From: Xanthomonas hyacinthi
Lineage (GTDB): Bacteria; Pseudomonadota; Gammaproteobacteria; Xanthomonadales; Xanthomonadaceae
DNA: 64,000 nt
Direction: 5' to 3'
NCBI RefSeq assembly: GCF_009769165.1
Contig: NZ_CP043476.1
Span: 3,293,001 to 3,357,000, forward strand
Each line of letters opens with the position of its first letter. The stretch's first letter is position 1. Positions 23,314-32,120 of the stretch are shown here, piece by piece. Under the pieces are notes generated by a model. The model did not search any database. It was not told where the DNA came from and saw nothing but the letters and a program-made list of their open reading frames with translations. A program made the position numbers and the translations under genes.

Positions 23314-25188
23314 ATGGCCAACTATCATTTCAACGCCAAAATAATCGGACGCTCGCAGGGTCGCAGCGCGACGGGTTCGGCTGCCTATCGTGCTGGCGTT
23401 GACCTGGTGGACCGCACCACGGGCTTGCGCTTTGACTACACACGAAAGCAAGGCATCTACGGCGCGGAAATCCTTACACCTGCTAACGCGCCTGCGTGGT
23501 GTTCCGACCGTTCCGAACTGTGGAACCGCGTGGAAGAAGCGGAGAAGCGCAAGGACGCCCAGGTGTGCAGGGAGGTAGAGTTTTCCCTCCCGGTGGAACT
23601 GACCCGCGACGAGATGAAAGAGCTGGCCCGCGCGTTCGTGCGCTCGCAGTTCGTGGCCCAGGGCATGGTTGCCGATGTGGCTTTTCACCACCTCGACAGC
23701 CACAACCCGCACGCCCATGTGTTGTTGACCATGCGCACGCTTTCGCCCGATGGTGACGGCTTCGGCAACAAAGAACGCGCCTGGAACGATAAAGCCCTAT
23801 TGGAGACCTGGCGGGAGCAGTGGGCCAGCCATGCCAACGCCGCCCTGACGAAGGCCGGGCACGGCGTCCGCATCGACCACCGCACCCTTGCCGAGCAGGC
23901 CCACGACGCCGCCCAGCGCAGCGACATGGCAGCCGCCCAGGTCCTGGACCGCGTGCCCACCATCCACGAAGGTGGCAGCAAAGCCCGCGCCGCCCACAAC
24001 GTCACCGTGCGCGCTGAAAACGTCGAAAGACAAAAAGCCTGGAAAGAGGTTGAGGACAAAGCACGGGCAGAAGCCCGCCTGATGACCCCTTCCCACGACA
24101 CCACACCCCAACCCCCACAACCGCCTAGGAGACCCCATGGACAGCGACCACGCGCCCCCACTATCGACAGAGCTAGCCGCGATGCTGTCCGAGTCAGAAA
24201 ACACCACGATGGCTCAAAGCCGTTGCTTGCAGTGCGTTCACTCGACCTGCCTAACCTTGGCCTTTCCGGTGGCGGAGGGAGAGCCCCCGAATCAATCGGA
24301 GTTGGTCGTCTATTGCGGAGCGATGAACCGAGACATCACAGTCCCAGTGGTCAGGTGCAGCAGCTTCGAGCCGAAGCCCCTCATCCAGTAACGGCACCCA
24401 GCGCGCCGCCAGTGGCGGCAGCGCCCAGGCCGAAGGCTCCAAGCTCTGGCGCGCCGAAGGTGCGCACCATCCGACCGCCGAAGGTGGGCGGCAGTGTTCG
24501 CACGCGCGTCACTGGCAATGGTGACCGCGAGAGCGAGAAGCACGCATGTGCATCGGAGCGTTGGTTAAATGGCTTGGATGACTATGTGGCCCAGCTTATT
24601 CGCTCGGCCCTGGCCTTTGCGCAGAGGCAAGGGGACTTGTGGATTAAGGCCCAAGCGCGCGACCTGGTGACGGCGGGGCGCGTGGTGCGTATTCGTGAGC
24701 GCCAGCACCAGCGCGCCAGCGCCAAGCACCAAGAAGCCAAGGACAGCAGGCTAAGGCGCTCCCAGCGGCTGGCCGGTGCCGTGCGAGAGTTTGAGAACGA
24801 CCCCAAGGCGCGGCTTCTTTCCAAGCTAACGCGCAGAGAGCCCCAACGCCTGCGCGAGCTGCGGGAGAAAGAACAGCGCGCCAGGGAGCGCATGACAAAA
24901 ACAAGGGCACGGCGTGATGGTGCAGATATGGCCCACGCGAATGCCCGGGATGATTTTCAGCATAGGCAAGAGGCGTTGGTGGATGCGTGGCAGGCCCGGG
25001 ACCCTTCCAGCTATCGTGTGAACTTCATGGCGTCATGGAAGCGCAGTCAAGCCGTTGCCGACGTTACCAGCAAGCCAACCCCACAGCCGCAGCCAGAAGC
25101 AGCGCCAGCGGCTACACGGACACCTTGGACAGCGTTGCCACCCACGCACGTGCCGCCGCCTAACGCACTGCGTCCGCCCAAGATGTAA
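23314..25188 (+). CDS. MobA/MobL (MobQ) family relaxase
   Basis: A 624-residue protein. The N-terminal relaxase domain starts MANYHFNAKIIGRSQGRSATGSAAYRAG, which includes the catalytic Tyr region. The metal-binding motif HHLDSHNPHAH lies at about 125-135, followed by TLAEQA-type conserved positions. A Pro/Arg-rich linker (about 255-395) leads to a basic helical C-terminus without helicase motifs. It nicks oriT and leads the strand in transfer. The ATG at 23314 is preferred because the oriT-like site lies upstream of it; a longer in-frame start at 23170 would place oriT inside the gene. The linker region also encodes a second ORF in another frame. Confidence 0.9.
   Translation: MANYHFNAKIIGRSQGRSATGSAAYRAGVDLVDRTTGLRFDYTRKQGIYGAEILTPANAPAWCSDRSELWNRVEEAEKRKDAQVCREVEFSLPVELTRDEMKELARAFVRSQFVAQGMVADVAFHHLDSHNPHAHVLLTMRTLSPDGDGFGNKERAWNDKALLETWREQWASHANAALTKAGHGVRIDHRTLAEQAHDAAQRSDMAAAQVLDRVPTIHEGGSKARAAHNVTVRAENVERQKAWKEVEDKARAEARLMTPSHDTTPQPPQPPRRPHGQRPRAPTIDRASRDAVRVRKHHDGSKPLLAVRSLDLPNLGLSGGGGRAPESIGVGRLLRSDEPRHHSPSGQVQQLRAEAPHPVTAPSAPPVAAAPRPKAPSSGAPKVRTIRPPKVGGSVRTRVTGNGDRESEKHACASERWLNGLDDYVAQLIRSALAFAQRQGDLWIKAQARDLVTAGRVVRIRERQHQRASAKHQEAKDSRLRRSQRLAGAVREFENDPKARLLSKLTRREPQRLRELREKEQRARERMTKTRARRDGADMAHANARDDFQHRQEALVDAWQARDPSSYRVNFMASWKRSQAVADVTSKPTPQPQPEAAPAATRTPWTALPPTHVPPPNALRPPKM
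24137..24391 (+). CDS. overprinted 84-residue Cys-rich protein inside the relaxase gene
   Basis: An ORF in the +1-shifted frame, wholly inside the relaxase linker region. It has a strong ribosome site (TAGGAGA, about 5 bases before ATG) and normal-looking composition. The protein has CLQCVHSTC near residues 30-38, then VVYCGAMNRDITVPVVRCSSFEPK at the end, a Cys pattern that could bind zinc or an Fe-S centre. IncQ-type plasmids also overlap a small mob gene with the relaxase gene, which makes a mobilization role conceivable. The function is unknown. Confidence 0.6.
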   Translation: MDSDHAPPLSTELAAMLSESENTTMAQSRCLQCVHSTCLTLAFPVAEGEPPNQSELVVYCGAMNRDITVPVVRCSSFEPKPLIQ

Positions 25189-25232
25189 GCGACGCCCTCT
25201 TGCACGTTGCGGCTCACGCGTTAAAAACGGGC

Positions 25233-25436
25233 ATGGATAATCCCACCCGTCGCGCGGCAACTATCGCTGCAAACAAGCTCTTGGCCGCAGCTGGTTTCGA
25301 CCCACATGGATTGAGCTTGCTTAAAGCCAAACGCAAGGCGGCGGCGAAAGAACGGGCACGGCAAGCGGAGCGGCGCAAAGGAGCGAAGAAGAATAAGCAA
25401 CGCAGCGGCCACCATCCACAGAAAAAGCGCCCATAG
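25233..25436 (+). CDS. small basic protein, unknown function
   Basis: A 67-residue, strongly Lys/Arg-rich protein (MDNPTRRAATIAANKLLAAAGFDPHGLSLLKAK, then a basic tail KKNKQRSGHHPQKKRP). It begins 44 bases after the relaxase stop. The ATG at 25233 was chosen over an upstream ATG at 25200 because the N-terminus becomes polar and compact. Charge suggests nucleic-acid binding, perhaps a relaxosome helper, but no family is recognised. The terminator hairpin overlaps its stop codon. Confidence 0.5.
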   Translation: MDNPTRRAATIAANKLLAAAGFDPHGLSLLKAKRKAAAKERARQAERRKGAKKNKQRSGHHPQKKRP

Positions 25437-25449
25437 AAAGCGCTTTTTT
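25422..25449 (+). terminator. terminator ending the mobilization operon
   Basis: AAAAAGCGC / GCGCTTTTTT stem with a 9-base loop that includes the TAG stop of the small basic gene. The symmetric A and T tracts suggest it can work on both strands. Confidence 0.8.
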
Positions 25450-26390
25450 AGTCGTTTCAAGAAAAAAGAAATCCCCGGCTCACTTGACAGCGGGCCGGGG
25501 GTCTCTAGTTTCATTCAAAGCGGCTCCCGAGTTTTGACCCCTCGGGAGCGGGTTAAGCAGATAGCAGCTGCGAACCCAGGCGGCGGCCCCTGAAAAGAGG
25601 CTATCAAAGCCCCTGGATTTGGCAACTCCCTCACACTTTCCCGCTCCCTGGACCATCGACCTGGTGCCGGCTTCCACGGTGACCCGTTCGAATAGTCGTG
25701 CCTGGGGTGAGAGCCCCCAGGGTCCAACGCAGGACGCGGAGGATGGTCTTAAACGCATGCGCGCACGCGGCATGCAACCGGCAGGCATGTGCACACGTCG
25801 CTGACTCACCAGGAGCGCTCAACCCGGCCTGGTTTGTATGAGCAGTCTCGGTCCCGCATGCCAAGCGAAGGGCTAGGAGTTGAACAGTTCCCGGAGGACA
25901 TGCCGGGCACGGGTAAAGCCCAGGAGAGAGACGCCAGGCGCGAGCTTGGTGGCAGGACCTCCAACCCGGCGCGATTGTTCGCGTGAACCTGCCGTAGCGG
26001 TGTAGAACAAGGCATCACCGCCCCGATGACGTCCCCCAGCCTTTGGCTGGGGTTGGCGACGGAGGTGCAAAGGTCCCCCACTGCGGCTTGCTCGCGGGGT
26101 TGGGGAGCCTTTCCGCTTCCGTCGTCGCGGAGGGAACCGGAGCGACAGCGGAAGCGGAAAGGCCGGGGGCTACTGTGGAAAACCTATAGCTTTGTTTTGT
26201 GACCCTAGCTGTTGCCCTTGCCCTTGCCCTTCCGTAGTTGGAAACCGGACGCGCGCGAAACATCATCATAGAGCGGGGCGGCAGTCCATATTTGTTTGTT
26301 AGCCAGCGCGTGATTTTCATCACAAAAATCCGCTGCTGGCGCGCCTTGTAGATTGGCGCTATCGTCGCGCTTATCAGGGACGGGGCGGAT
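25450..26390. ncRNA. hairpin-rich region without genes; candidate structured RNA
   Basis: About 940 bases with no convincing ORF but many strong hairpins: GCTCCCGAG/CTCGGGAGC (25523-25549), CCTGGGG/CCCCCAGG (about 25700-25720), a nested GGGCT...AGCCC enclosing CCCGG/CCGGG (about 25872-25920), GCCA...TGGC (about 25935), CCCCAGCC/GGCTGGGG (26034-26052) and a 22-base near-perfect inverted repeat (26107-26163). This density suggests a folded transcript or a replication/transfer locus. The strand is uncertain; the flanking operons read plus. I cannot match it to a named RNA family. Confidence 0.4.
26107..26163. repeat. long inverted repeat (22-bp arms)
   Basis: GCCTTTCCGCTTCCGTCGTCGC at 26107-26128 is mirrored by its near-exact reverse complement at 26142-26163 (two mismatches), separated by 13 bases. 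A CCCTTG triple repeat follows at about 26213-26230. Confidence 0.75.
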
Positions 26391-27395
26391 ATGGGGATAA
26401 GCAGGGCGAGCTTTGCCACAATACTGGGCTTGTGCCTGGTTGTGCTGTGCATGCCTTGTTTCGCTGCCGCCGGTAAAGCTCAGACACTGGCCCAGCTTCA
26501 AGCGCAGTTTTCTCTTCCAGAGCAGCGCATCGATTTGGCCCAGGCCAAGCTGGTCATCGACCGGCTCATTGACCCCACGATTGACTCCCGCGCGGTATTG
26601 CGCGAAGTCGATGCGTTGGTGGCGGCAACAAAAGCACGCACGCCGACGATGGCCAGCAAGCGCGGCCGAATGGATGTGTTGCTGTCCACGCTCTACCAGC
26701 CCGGCGCATGGAACGGTAACCGCCCGTTCTCTTACGACCTGTCCGACCCCATGGGCAGAAATCGCAGAAACAAGCTGCTATCTACCTATTTAACGTCGCG
26801 TAAGGGCAACTGTGTCTCGATGCCTATTTTGGTGGCTATCTTGGGCCAGCGTCTTGGCTTGCATACCGTGCTGGCGACTGCACCCGAACACCTCCTGGTG
26901 AAGTTCGTCGATGACCAAGATATGTGGGTCAACGTCGAAGCAACCGCAGGTGGTTACAAGTTCGACAGCAGCTATGAGCGCGAGACGGGCATTACCCCAT
27001 CCGCCACCCAGAATGAAATCTATCTGCGTCCGCTTTCACCGCGTGAAGAAGTGGGCGCGATGGCCAGCACACTGATGGAGCACTTTGCGGCGCAGAAGAA
27101 CGGCGAAGCACTGCTAGCGGTGGCCGATATGGCGCTGGCTGCGAACGGCAAGGACACAGTAGCGATGATTCAAAAAGCCAATGCCAACTATTTATTGTTG
27201 CAGGCGCGGTATGCCAGCAAGTATCCACGCCCGGCGGACATTCCCAAAGACAAGCTGGCGGACTTTCAGACATTGAGCCGCGAGAACCTGGCATGGTTCG
27301 CCAAAGCCGAGCAAATGGGGTGGGTGCAGCCGTCCGAAGCCAAAGAACAGAACTATCTACAATCCATTCAACGGGAAAAGGCGAGACAGCGATGA
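26391..27395 (+). CDS. exported transglutaminase-like protein
   Basis: A 334-residue protein with a signal peptide (residues 1-26, ending CFAAAG). The central transglutaminase/SirB1-like domain shows SRKGNCVSMPILVAILGQRLG with candidate nucleophile Cys141, then TAPEHLLVKF with His167 and a following MWVNVEATAGG segment that may supply the third residue. The C-terminal 110 residues are helical and TPR-like. It probably acts in the periplasm as a protease, peptide cross-linker or processing enzyme; the substrate is unknown. The next gene starts within its stop codon (ATGA), so the two are translationally coupled. Confidence 0.8.
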   Translation: MGISRASFATILGLCLVVLCMPCFAAAGKAQTLAQLQAQFSLPEQRIDLAQAKLVIDRLIDPTIDSRAVLREVDALVAATKARTPTMASKRGRMDVLLSTLYQPGAWNGNRPFSYDLSDPMGRNRRNKLLSTYLTSRKGNCVSMPILVAILGQRLGLHTVLATAPEHLLVKFVDDQDMWVNVEATAGGYKFDSSYERETGITPSATQNEIYLRPLSPREEVGAMASTLMEHFAAQKNGEALLAVADMALAANGKDTVAMIQKANANYLLLQARYASKYPRPADIPKDKLADFQTLSRENLAWFAKAEQMGWVQPSEAKEQNYLQSIQREKARQR

Positions 27396-28114
27396 ACAGG
27401 AATGCATTGCACTTGATGGTGACCTTCGGGCTTTTTGTTGTCGCGGCCGATGCTTCAGCTAGGTTTGTTTCGGTTGACCCTGTCCAGGCCAATGCAAACA
27501 ATGGACAGGACTTCAACCGCTATCACTACGGCAATAACAATCCTTACAAGTTCACTGACCCAGATGGGCGAGCGGTGTCGTGTGCCAATAACTCGTGCAC
27601 GATGACATCAGATACCTTCAATGCGGCGAAATCCAATGGGAGCACCGCACTGGCTAGCCCGGACTTGAAGGCTGCTGGCAACGCTGCGGTTCCTCAGTTT
27701 ACCGTCCAGTCTGGCTCCAAAGAGAGCCTTGGATTTTTCGTCCCTGATGCCAGTGGGAAGCCGGTAGCTCAGCCGGCCGCTGGCGTTCAAACAGGGAGTA
27801 AGTCTGGCGGCAACACCGCCTCAGCTGCTATTCCAAAAGGCGCGATGGGTGTGATTCATGGTCACATCGATGGCGGAGCCAATAAATCGAATGGGATGGT
27901 TGATGCTCCAAAACTCAATGGTGGTTATGGTGATACGCAGTCGTTGAAGGCAGGCATCCCCACGGCGACGGTTTCACAAGGACAGGTTGGCTGGCATGAG
28001 ATTAACAATGGTCAGCTTCAGTTCTCTTACCCGCAGGGTGCTCTCAATAATGGCCAAGAAAGCCAGATGCAAAGAAATCTGAACAACGAACAGAAGTTGT
28101 TCCATATCCCATAG
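27392..28114 (+). CDS. Rhs-core tip fused to a signal peptide, putative effector domain
   Basis: A 240-residue protein. Residues 1-23 are a signal peptide. Next comes only the last piece of an Rhs core repeat, RFVSVDPV and YGNNNPYKFTDPDGRA, normally found far downstream in a giant Rhs/YD protein just before the variable toxin. The C-terminal domain has VIHGHIDGG, then YGDTQSLKAGIPTATVS and GQVGWHEINNGQLQF. An HxH plus downstream D arrangement resembles DUF4329/JAB-like hydrolases of polymorphic toxins. It overlaps the transglutaminase-like gene by 4 bases and is followed by lipoprotein genes. The toxin assignment is inference. Confidence 0.7.
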   Translation: MNRNALHLMVTFGLFVVAADASARFVSVDPVQANANNGQDFNRYHYGNNNPYKFTDPDGRAVSCANNSCTMTSDTFNAAKSNGSTALASPDLKAAGNAAVPQFTVQSGSKESLGFFVPDASGKPVAQPAAGVQTGSKSGGNTASAAIPKGAMGVIHGHIDGGANKSNGMVDAPKLNGGYGDTQSLKAGIPTATVSQGQVGWHEINNGQLQFSYPQGALNNGQESQMQRNLNNEQKLFHIP

Positions 28115-28121
28115 GATTTAT

Positions 28122-28595
28122 ATGAAGAGCTTCGCATCAATCCTTGCTCTATTTACGTTTGCTGTAATGGGGTGCGCGCATTCTGCACCCCCTTCGGAAA
28201 ACGTAGTCAGTCCAAGCACATTGAACGCTCATCCAGAGAACTACGACGGACATGAGGTTCTAGTTAAGGGATTTGTGACCTTGGCGCCCGGGGGGCATTC
28301 TTTATATGAATCCGATAAGCTCAAAGCGGAGTTTGACCGGCGATGGGATACAGATGACACCTTCGACCCGAATAATTACTTGAAGTATTGCCTGACCATT
28401 GCGAATCCAGATGTGCTTTACAACCATCGTGATGCTTTCAACGGGAAGACGATTTCTGTCAAGGGTAAGTTCATTGATGACTACCTAGATGGCCGCATCG
28501 ACCTTGGAGCCTGTCCCTTGTCAACAGCTATCATCTTGGATGAGGATGATTTGAAGAGGCGCTATCCGGCGTATTTCTCTGGTAAGAGTAAGTAG
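28122..28595 (+). CDS. lipoprotein 1 with OB-like repeat, putative immunity protein
   Basis: A 157-residue protein with a lipoprotein signal (lipobox VMGC, Cys at residue 18). The mature part contains STLNAHPENYDGHEVLVKGFVTL and later AFNGKTISVKGKFIDDY, two NPxxYxGKxVxVxG-type strands as in small OB-fold-like lipoproteins. It starts 7 bases after the Rhs-tip gene, so it is in the same operon. In polymorphic toxin loci the gene right after the toxin usually encodes immunity; a periplasm-facing lipoprotein would suit a secreted effector. That role is inferred. Confidence 0.7.
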   Translation: MKSFASILALFTFAVMGCAHSAPPSENVVSPSTLNAHPENYDGHEVLVKGFVTLAPGGHSLYESDKLKAEFDRRWDTDDTFDPNNYLKYCLTIANPDVLYNHRDAFNGKTISVKGKFIDDYLDGRIDLGACPLSTAIILDEDDLKRRYPAYFSGKSK

Positions 28596-28596
28596 T

Positions 28597-29019
28597 TTGA
28601 CGCAGTTTGCATTCATAGCATTTTTTTTGTCATTGCTTGGCTTGGTAGGTTGTGCTCATGAAGCTCCAACGTCGTCGCCCATCTCTTGTAAGCCTGGCAA
28701 AACATGCATGGTCGAAGGCCGTTTAGCGCTGCACCAAGGTGAGCCAGCGTGGGCAGCGATTCTCAAGGCTGGGGATAAATGCGCAAAACTTGCGCTGCCC
28801 GATAGCTTTTATATCGATGCTAAGAACTGGAAAGAAAAGAAAGTAAGAGTTGTTGGTCGTGCTTTCCAGCAACCTGAAATGGCTATGGACGATGGTGTTA
28901 TGTTTTGGTATGCCGAAAAAGAAAGGAAACTCGCGTTTGGCATGTGCGACGGCGGCATCGGCATCTATGTCGAATCGATGCGTGCTAATGGGAAGGAATG
29001 GCCAACGCCAGCCAAGTGA
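28597..29019 (+). CDS. lipoprotein 2, putative immunity-like protein
   Basis: A 140-residue protein starting with TTG one base after lipoprotein 1. Lipobox LVGC is followed by AHEAPTSS. The mature part has paired cysteines (SCKPGKTCMVEG), a KKVRVVGRAF strand like that in lipoprotein 1, and FGMCDGGIGIYVESM near the end. It is probably anchored in the outer or inner membrane facing the periplasm. A second immunity-type paralogue or accessory protein is plausible. The close spacing indicates operon membership. Confidence 0.65.
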   Translation: MTQFAFIAFFLSLLGLVGCAHEAPTSSPISCKPGKTCMVEGRLALHQGEPAWAAILKAGDKCAKLALPDSFYIDAKNWKEKKVRVVGRAFQQPEMAMDDGVMFWYAEKERKLAFGMCDGGIGIYVESMRANGKEWPTPAK

Positions 29020-29279
29020 TACTTACGGTTAGAAAAAGGCGCGCGATTCGGAATATGGTCCTCAGGCTTTTGCTACTGACCGCGATTGCAGGTTCAGCCG
29101 CATGCGCAACGAAGATTCAATGGGCAGGGCCTGCTGATTTCGCTTTGCAGATGCATGACAACCCCGCAGAGCAGCGCTTTGAGCTTGTATTGGAGGTAAG
29201 CGGAAGTAAGGCCCTTTGCCTATCTCGCGAGCAATGGCCTGTCGTGGTCAAGTTTTGGTGGACACGGAGATAGGGGATT

Positions 29280-30454
<1,175 letters not shown>

Positions 30455-30826
30455 TCATCCCCTATCGAGGTGTCCACGAGAATTAGACCAGGACAGCCAA
30501 GTGTTGTTGGCCAGTTGCATATGGGTGGCGGTGCCACACTTGCAACGCACGGTAAGAGCGTGGCCGCCCGTGAAGAGAACTTCGGATACTGTCCTGGGGG
30601 CTGTGGGAAGCACCGCATAGGGCCCGGCAACCAGCTGCAAGGTTTCATTGCCTACGATGCCTTTGGGGACGTGCAGGCCATCGCTCAGGACGCGCACAAG
30701 CAGCTAGCTTACAAAGTAAGCCCTTACCTCTGCGCGAAGTAGTCGGGATGGGCTTTTCTTAAAGGACGGTGTGCAAACGCGCTGAAAAAACAAAGAAAGC
30801 GCAGCATCAAGATTGCGATGCGTTCT

Positions 30827-31180
30827 CTATTTCTCGCCCTTGTTTCCCAAGCTACTTACGAACGTCTTTAGCTTTTCCACGACGAGTTTTTGCTGGCTGA
30901 TAGGTAGGCGTGCAATGAGCAGGATTGCTTCAGCGAGCAAGTCAGAGGCGCTATAGAAATACGCCTCTGGGACGTTGAGGGCTTCAGCAAGTGCTTTGAC
31001 CGTAGCTTGGTCGGGCTCGCGCTGACCAAGCTCATATTTTGAAATGCGGGATGAGGCCTGACTTGGTTCATCCACGTTGAGCGCCGTCCCCAAGTCTACT
31101 TGGCTGATGCCCGCCGCTTTCCGGGCCGCTCGCAAGCGGCGACCAAAGACTGTGGCGGTAGGTAAGGAAGCGGGCATCAA
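30827..31180 (-). CDS. XRE-family transcriptional regulator
   Basis: A 117-residue protein with an N-terminal Cro/CI helix-turn-helix (about residues 13-72: RLRAARKAAGISQVDLGTALN, RISKYELGQREPDQATVKALAEALNVPEAYFY) and a short helical C-terminus. Alternative starts at 31180 and 31177 differ by one Met. It is divergent from a gene truncated by an IS. The gap between them holds a 19-bp perfect palindrome, so it probably represses itself and the divergent gene, as regulators of mobile elements often do. Confidence 0.85.
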   Translation of the reverse strand: MMPASLPTATVFGRRLRAARKAAGISQVDLGTALNVDEPSQASSRISKYELGQREPDQATVKALAEALNVPEAYFYSASDLLAEAILLIARLPISQQKLVVEKLKTFVSSLGNKGEK

Positions 31181-31232
31181 GGATCAACGGCGATTAAACC
31201 GTTGAAGTCTGCCTGTTCCTTGAGCAAGCATC

Positions 31233-31251
31233 ATCTGCCATATTGGCAGAT
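31233..31251. promoter_or_regulatory. palindromic operator candidate for the XRE regulator
   Basis: ATCTGCCATATTGGCAGAT is a perfect 8-bp inverted repeat with a 3-bp centre, 53 bases before the XRE start and 31 bases before the divergent truncated ORF. Size and symmetry suit a dimeric Cro/CI-type repressor. Confidence 0.65.
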
Positions 31252-31281
31252 AGAGCAACAGCGCTCTGAAACAGGGGGTTG

Positions 31282-31314
31282 ATGATGAAGCTACGTCTGG
31301 CGATAGGAGCATTG
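31282..31314 (+). pseudogene. N-terminal stub of a gene cut off by an IS
   Basis: ATGATGAAGCTACGTCTGGC opens a frame encoding MMKLRLAIGAL, a signal-peptide-like start with an AGGGGG ribosome site, then runs into the IS3 terminal repeat at 31315. The remainder of the gene is not found beyond the IS, suggesting a deletion. Confidence 0.45.
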
Positions 31315-31592
31315 TGAACCGCCCCGGGTTTCCCGGAGGCCCCGTGGTTTGAGTCACGCCGACATGACGGACTCAGGGGAGTGCGAATAGTAGTTGGCCT
31401 CCGCCTCGGTCGGCGGGATATTCCCAATCGGCTCCAGCAATCGGCGGTTGTTGAACCAGTCGACCCAGGTGAGCGTGGCCCACTCGACCTCCTCGCGCGT
31501 TCGCCAGGACGACCTGCGATGGATCCCCCTACGTCAGAATAGTTGTCGCCCCGATAGGATCCGAAGCCAAGGGGCGATGACGAGAGGTTGAA

Positions 31593-32120
31593 GTGGCACG
31601 ATACGGACAACAGTTCAAGAACAGGGCGGTGGCGCGTTTGCTGCCGCCGGAGAGCGCGGCGGTAAGCGATGTGTCGCGGGAGAGTGGCGTCTCCGAAGCG
31701 ACGCTGGAGCGTTGGCTGAGCCAGTCGCTGGCCGAACCGCAACGTGAGCGGCTGTGGACGTCGGCGGCGCGGTTCGATGCGGTGTTGACGACGGCCAGCC
31801 TGGACGAGGCTTCGCGTGGTGCATGGTGCCGCAGCAACGGGGTGTACCCGCAAGAGCTGACGCGGTGGCGCGAGGCGGCCCAGCGCAGCTTGGCCGAGCC
31901 TGGCGAGATTGGAGCCGATACTCGACAGGACAAACAGGACCGGCGTCGTATCCGGGAGCTTGAGCGCGAGTTGCGGCGCAAGGACAAGGCGCTGGCCGAG
32001 ACGGCCGCGTTGCTGGTGCTGTCAAAAAACTCGAGACGATCTTCAGCAAAGGCGAGGACGAATGATCGTTCTGGAAGATCGTCAAAGCCTGGTGGCCGAC
32101 ATCGAACAAGCCCCCCGTGA
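31593..32120 (+). CDS. inner IS3 OrfA, frame altered at the 3' end
   Basis: About 145 residues match an IS3-type OrfA with an extended helix-turn-helix region (MARYGQQFKNRAVARLLPPES, VSEATLERWLSQ) and a coiled coil RRIRELERELRRKDKALAETAALLVL. After LSK the frame reads an unlikely Ser/Arg tail. The neighbouring frame gives KLETIFSKGEDE and stops at OrfB, so the A6 run near 32026 is either one base short or a programmed frameshift site. Confidence 0.75.
   Translation: MARYGQQFKNRAVARLLPPESAAVSDVSRESGVSEATLERWLSQSLAEPQRERLWTSAARFDAVLTTASLDEASRGAWCRSNGVYPQELTRWREAAQRSLAEPGEIGADTRQDKQDRRRIRELERELRRKDKALAETAALLVLSKNSRRSSAKARTNDRSGRSSKPGGRHRTSPP

Noticed and set aside
24137..24391. Frameshift in the relaxase gene rather than an overlapping gene
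   Set aside because: The relaxase frame stays open for another 800 bases with a coherent helical C-terminal domain after the overlap, and the small ORF has its own ribosome site and stop.
25450..26390. Group II intron or RNase P/tmRNA gene
   Set aside because: No domain V-like hairpin or intron-encoded protein, and none of the conserved RNase P or tmRNA sequence blocks could be found; left as an unassigned structured region.
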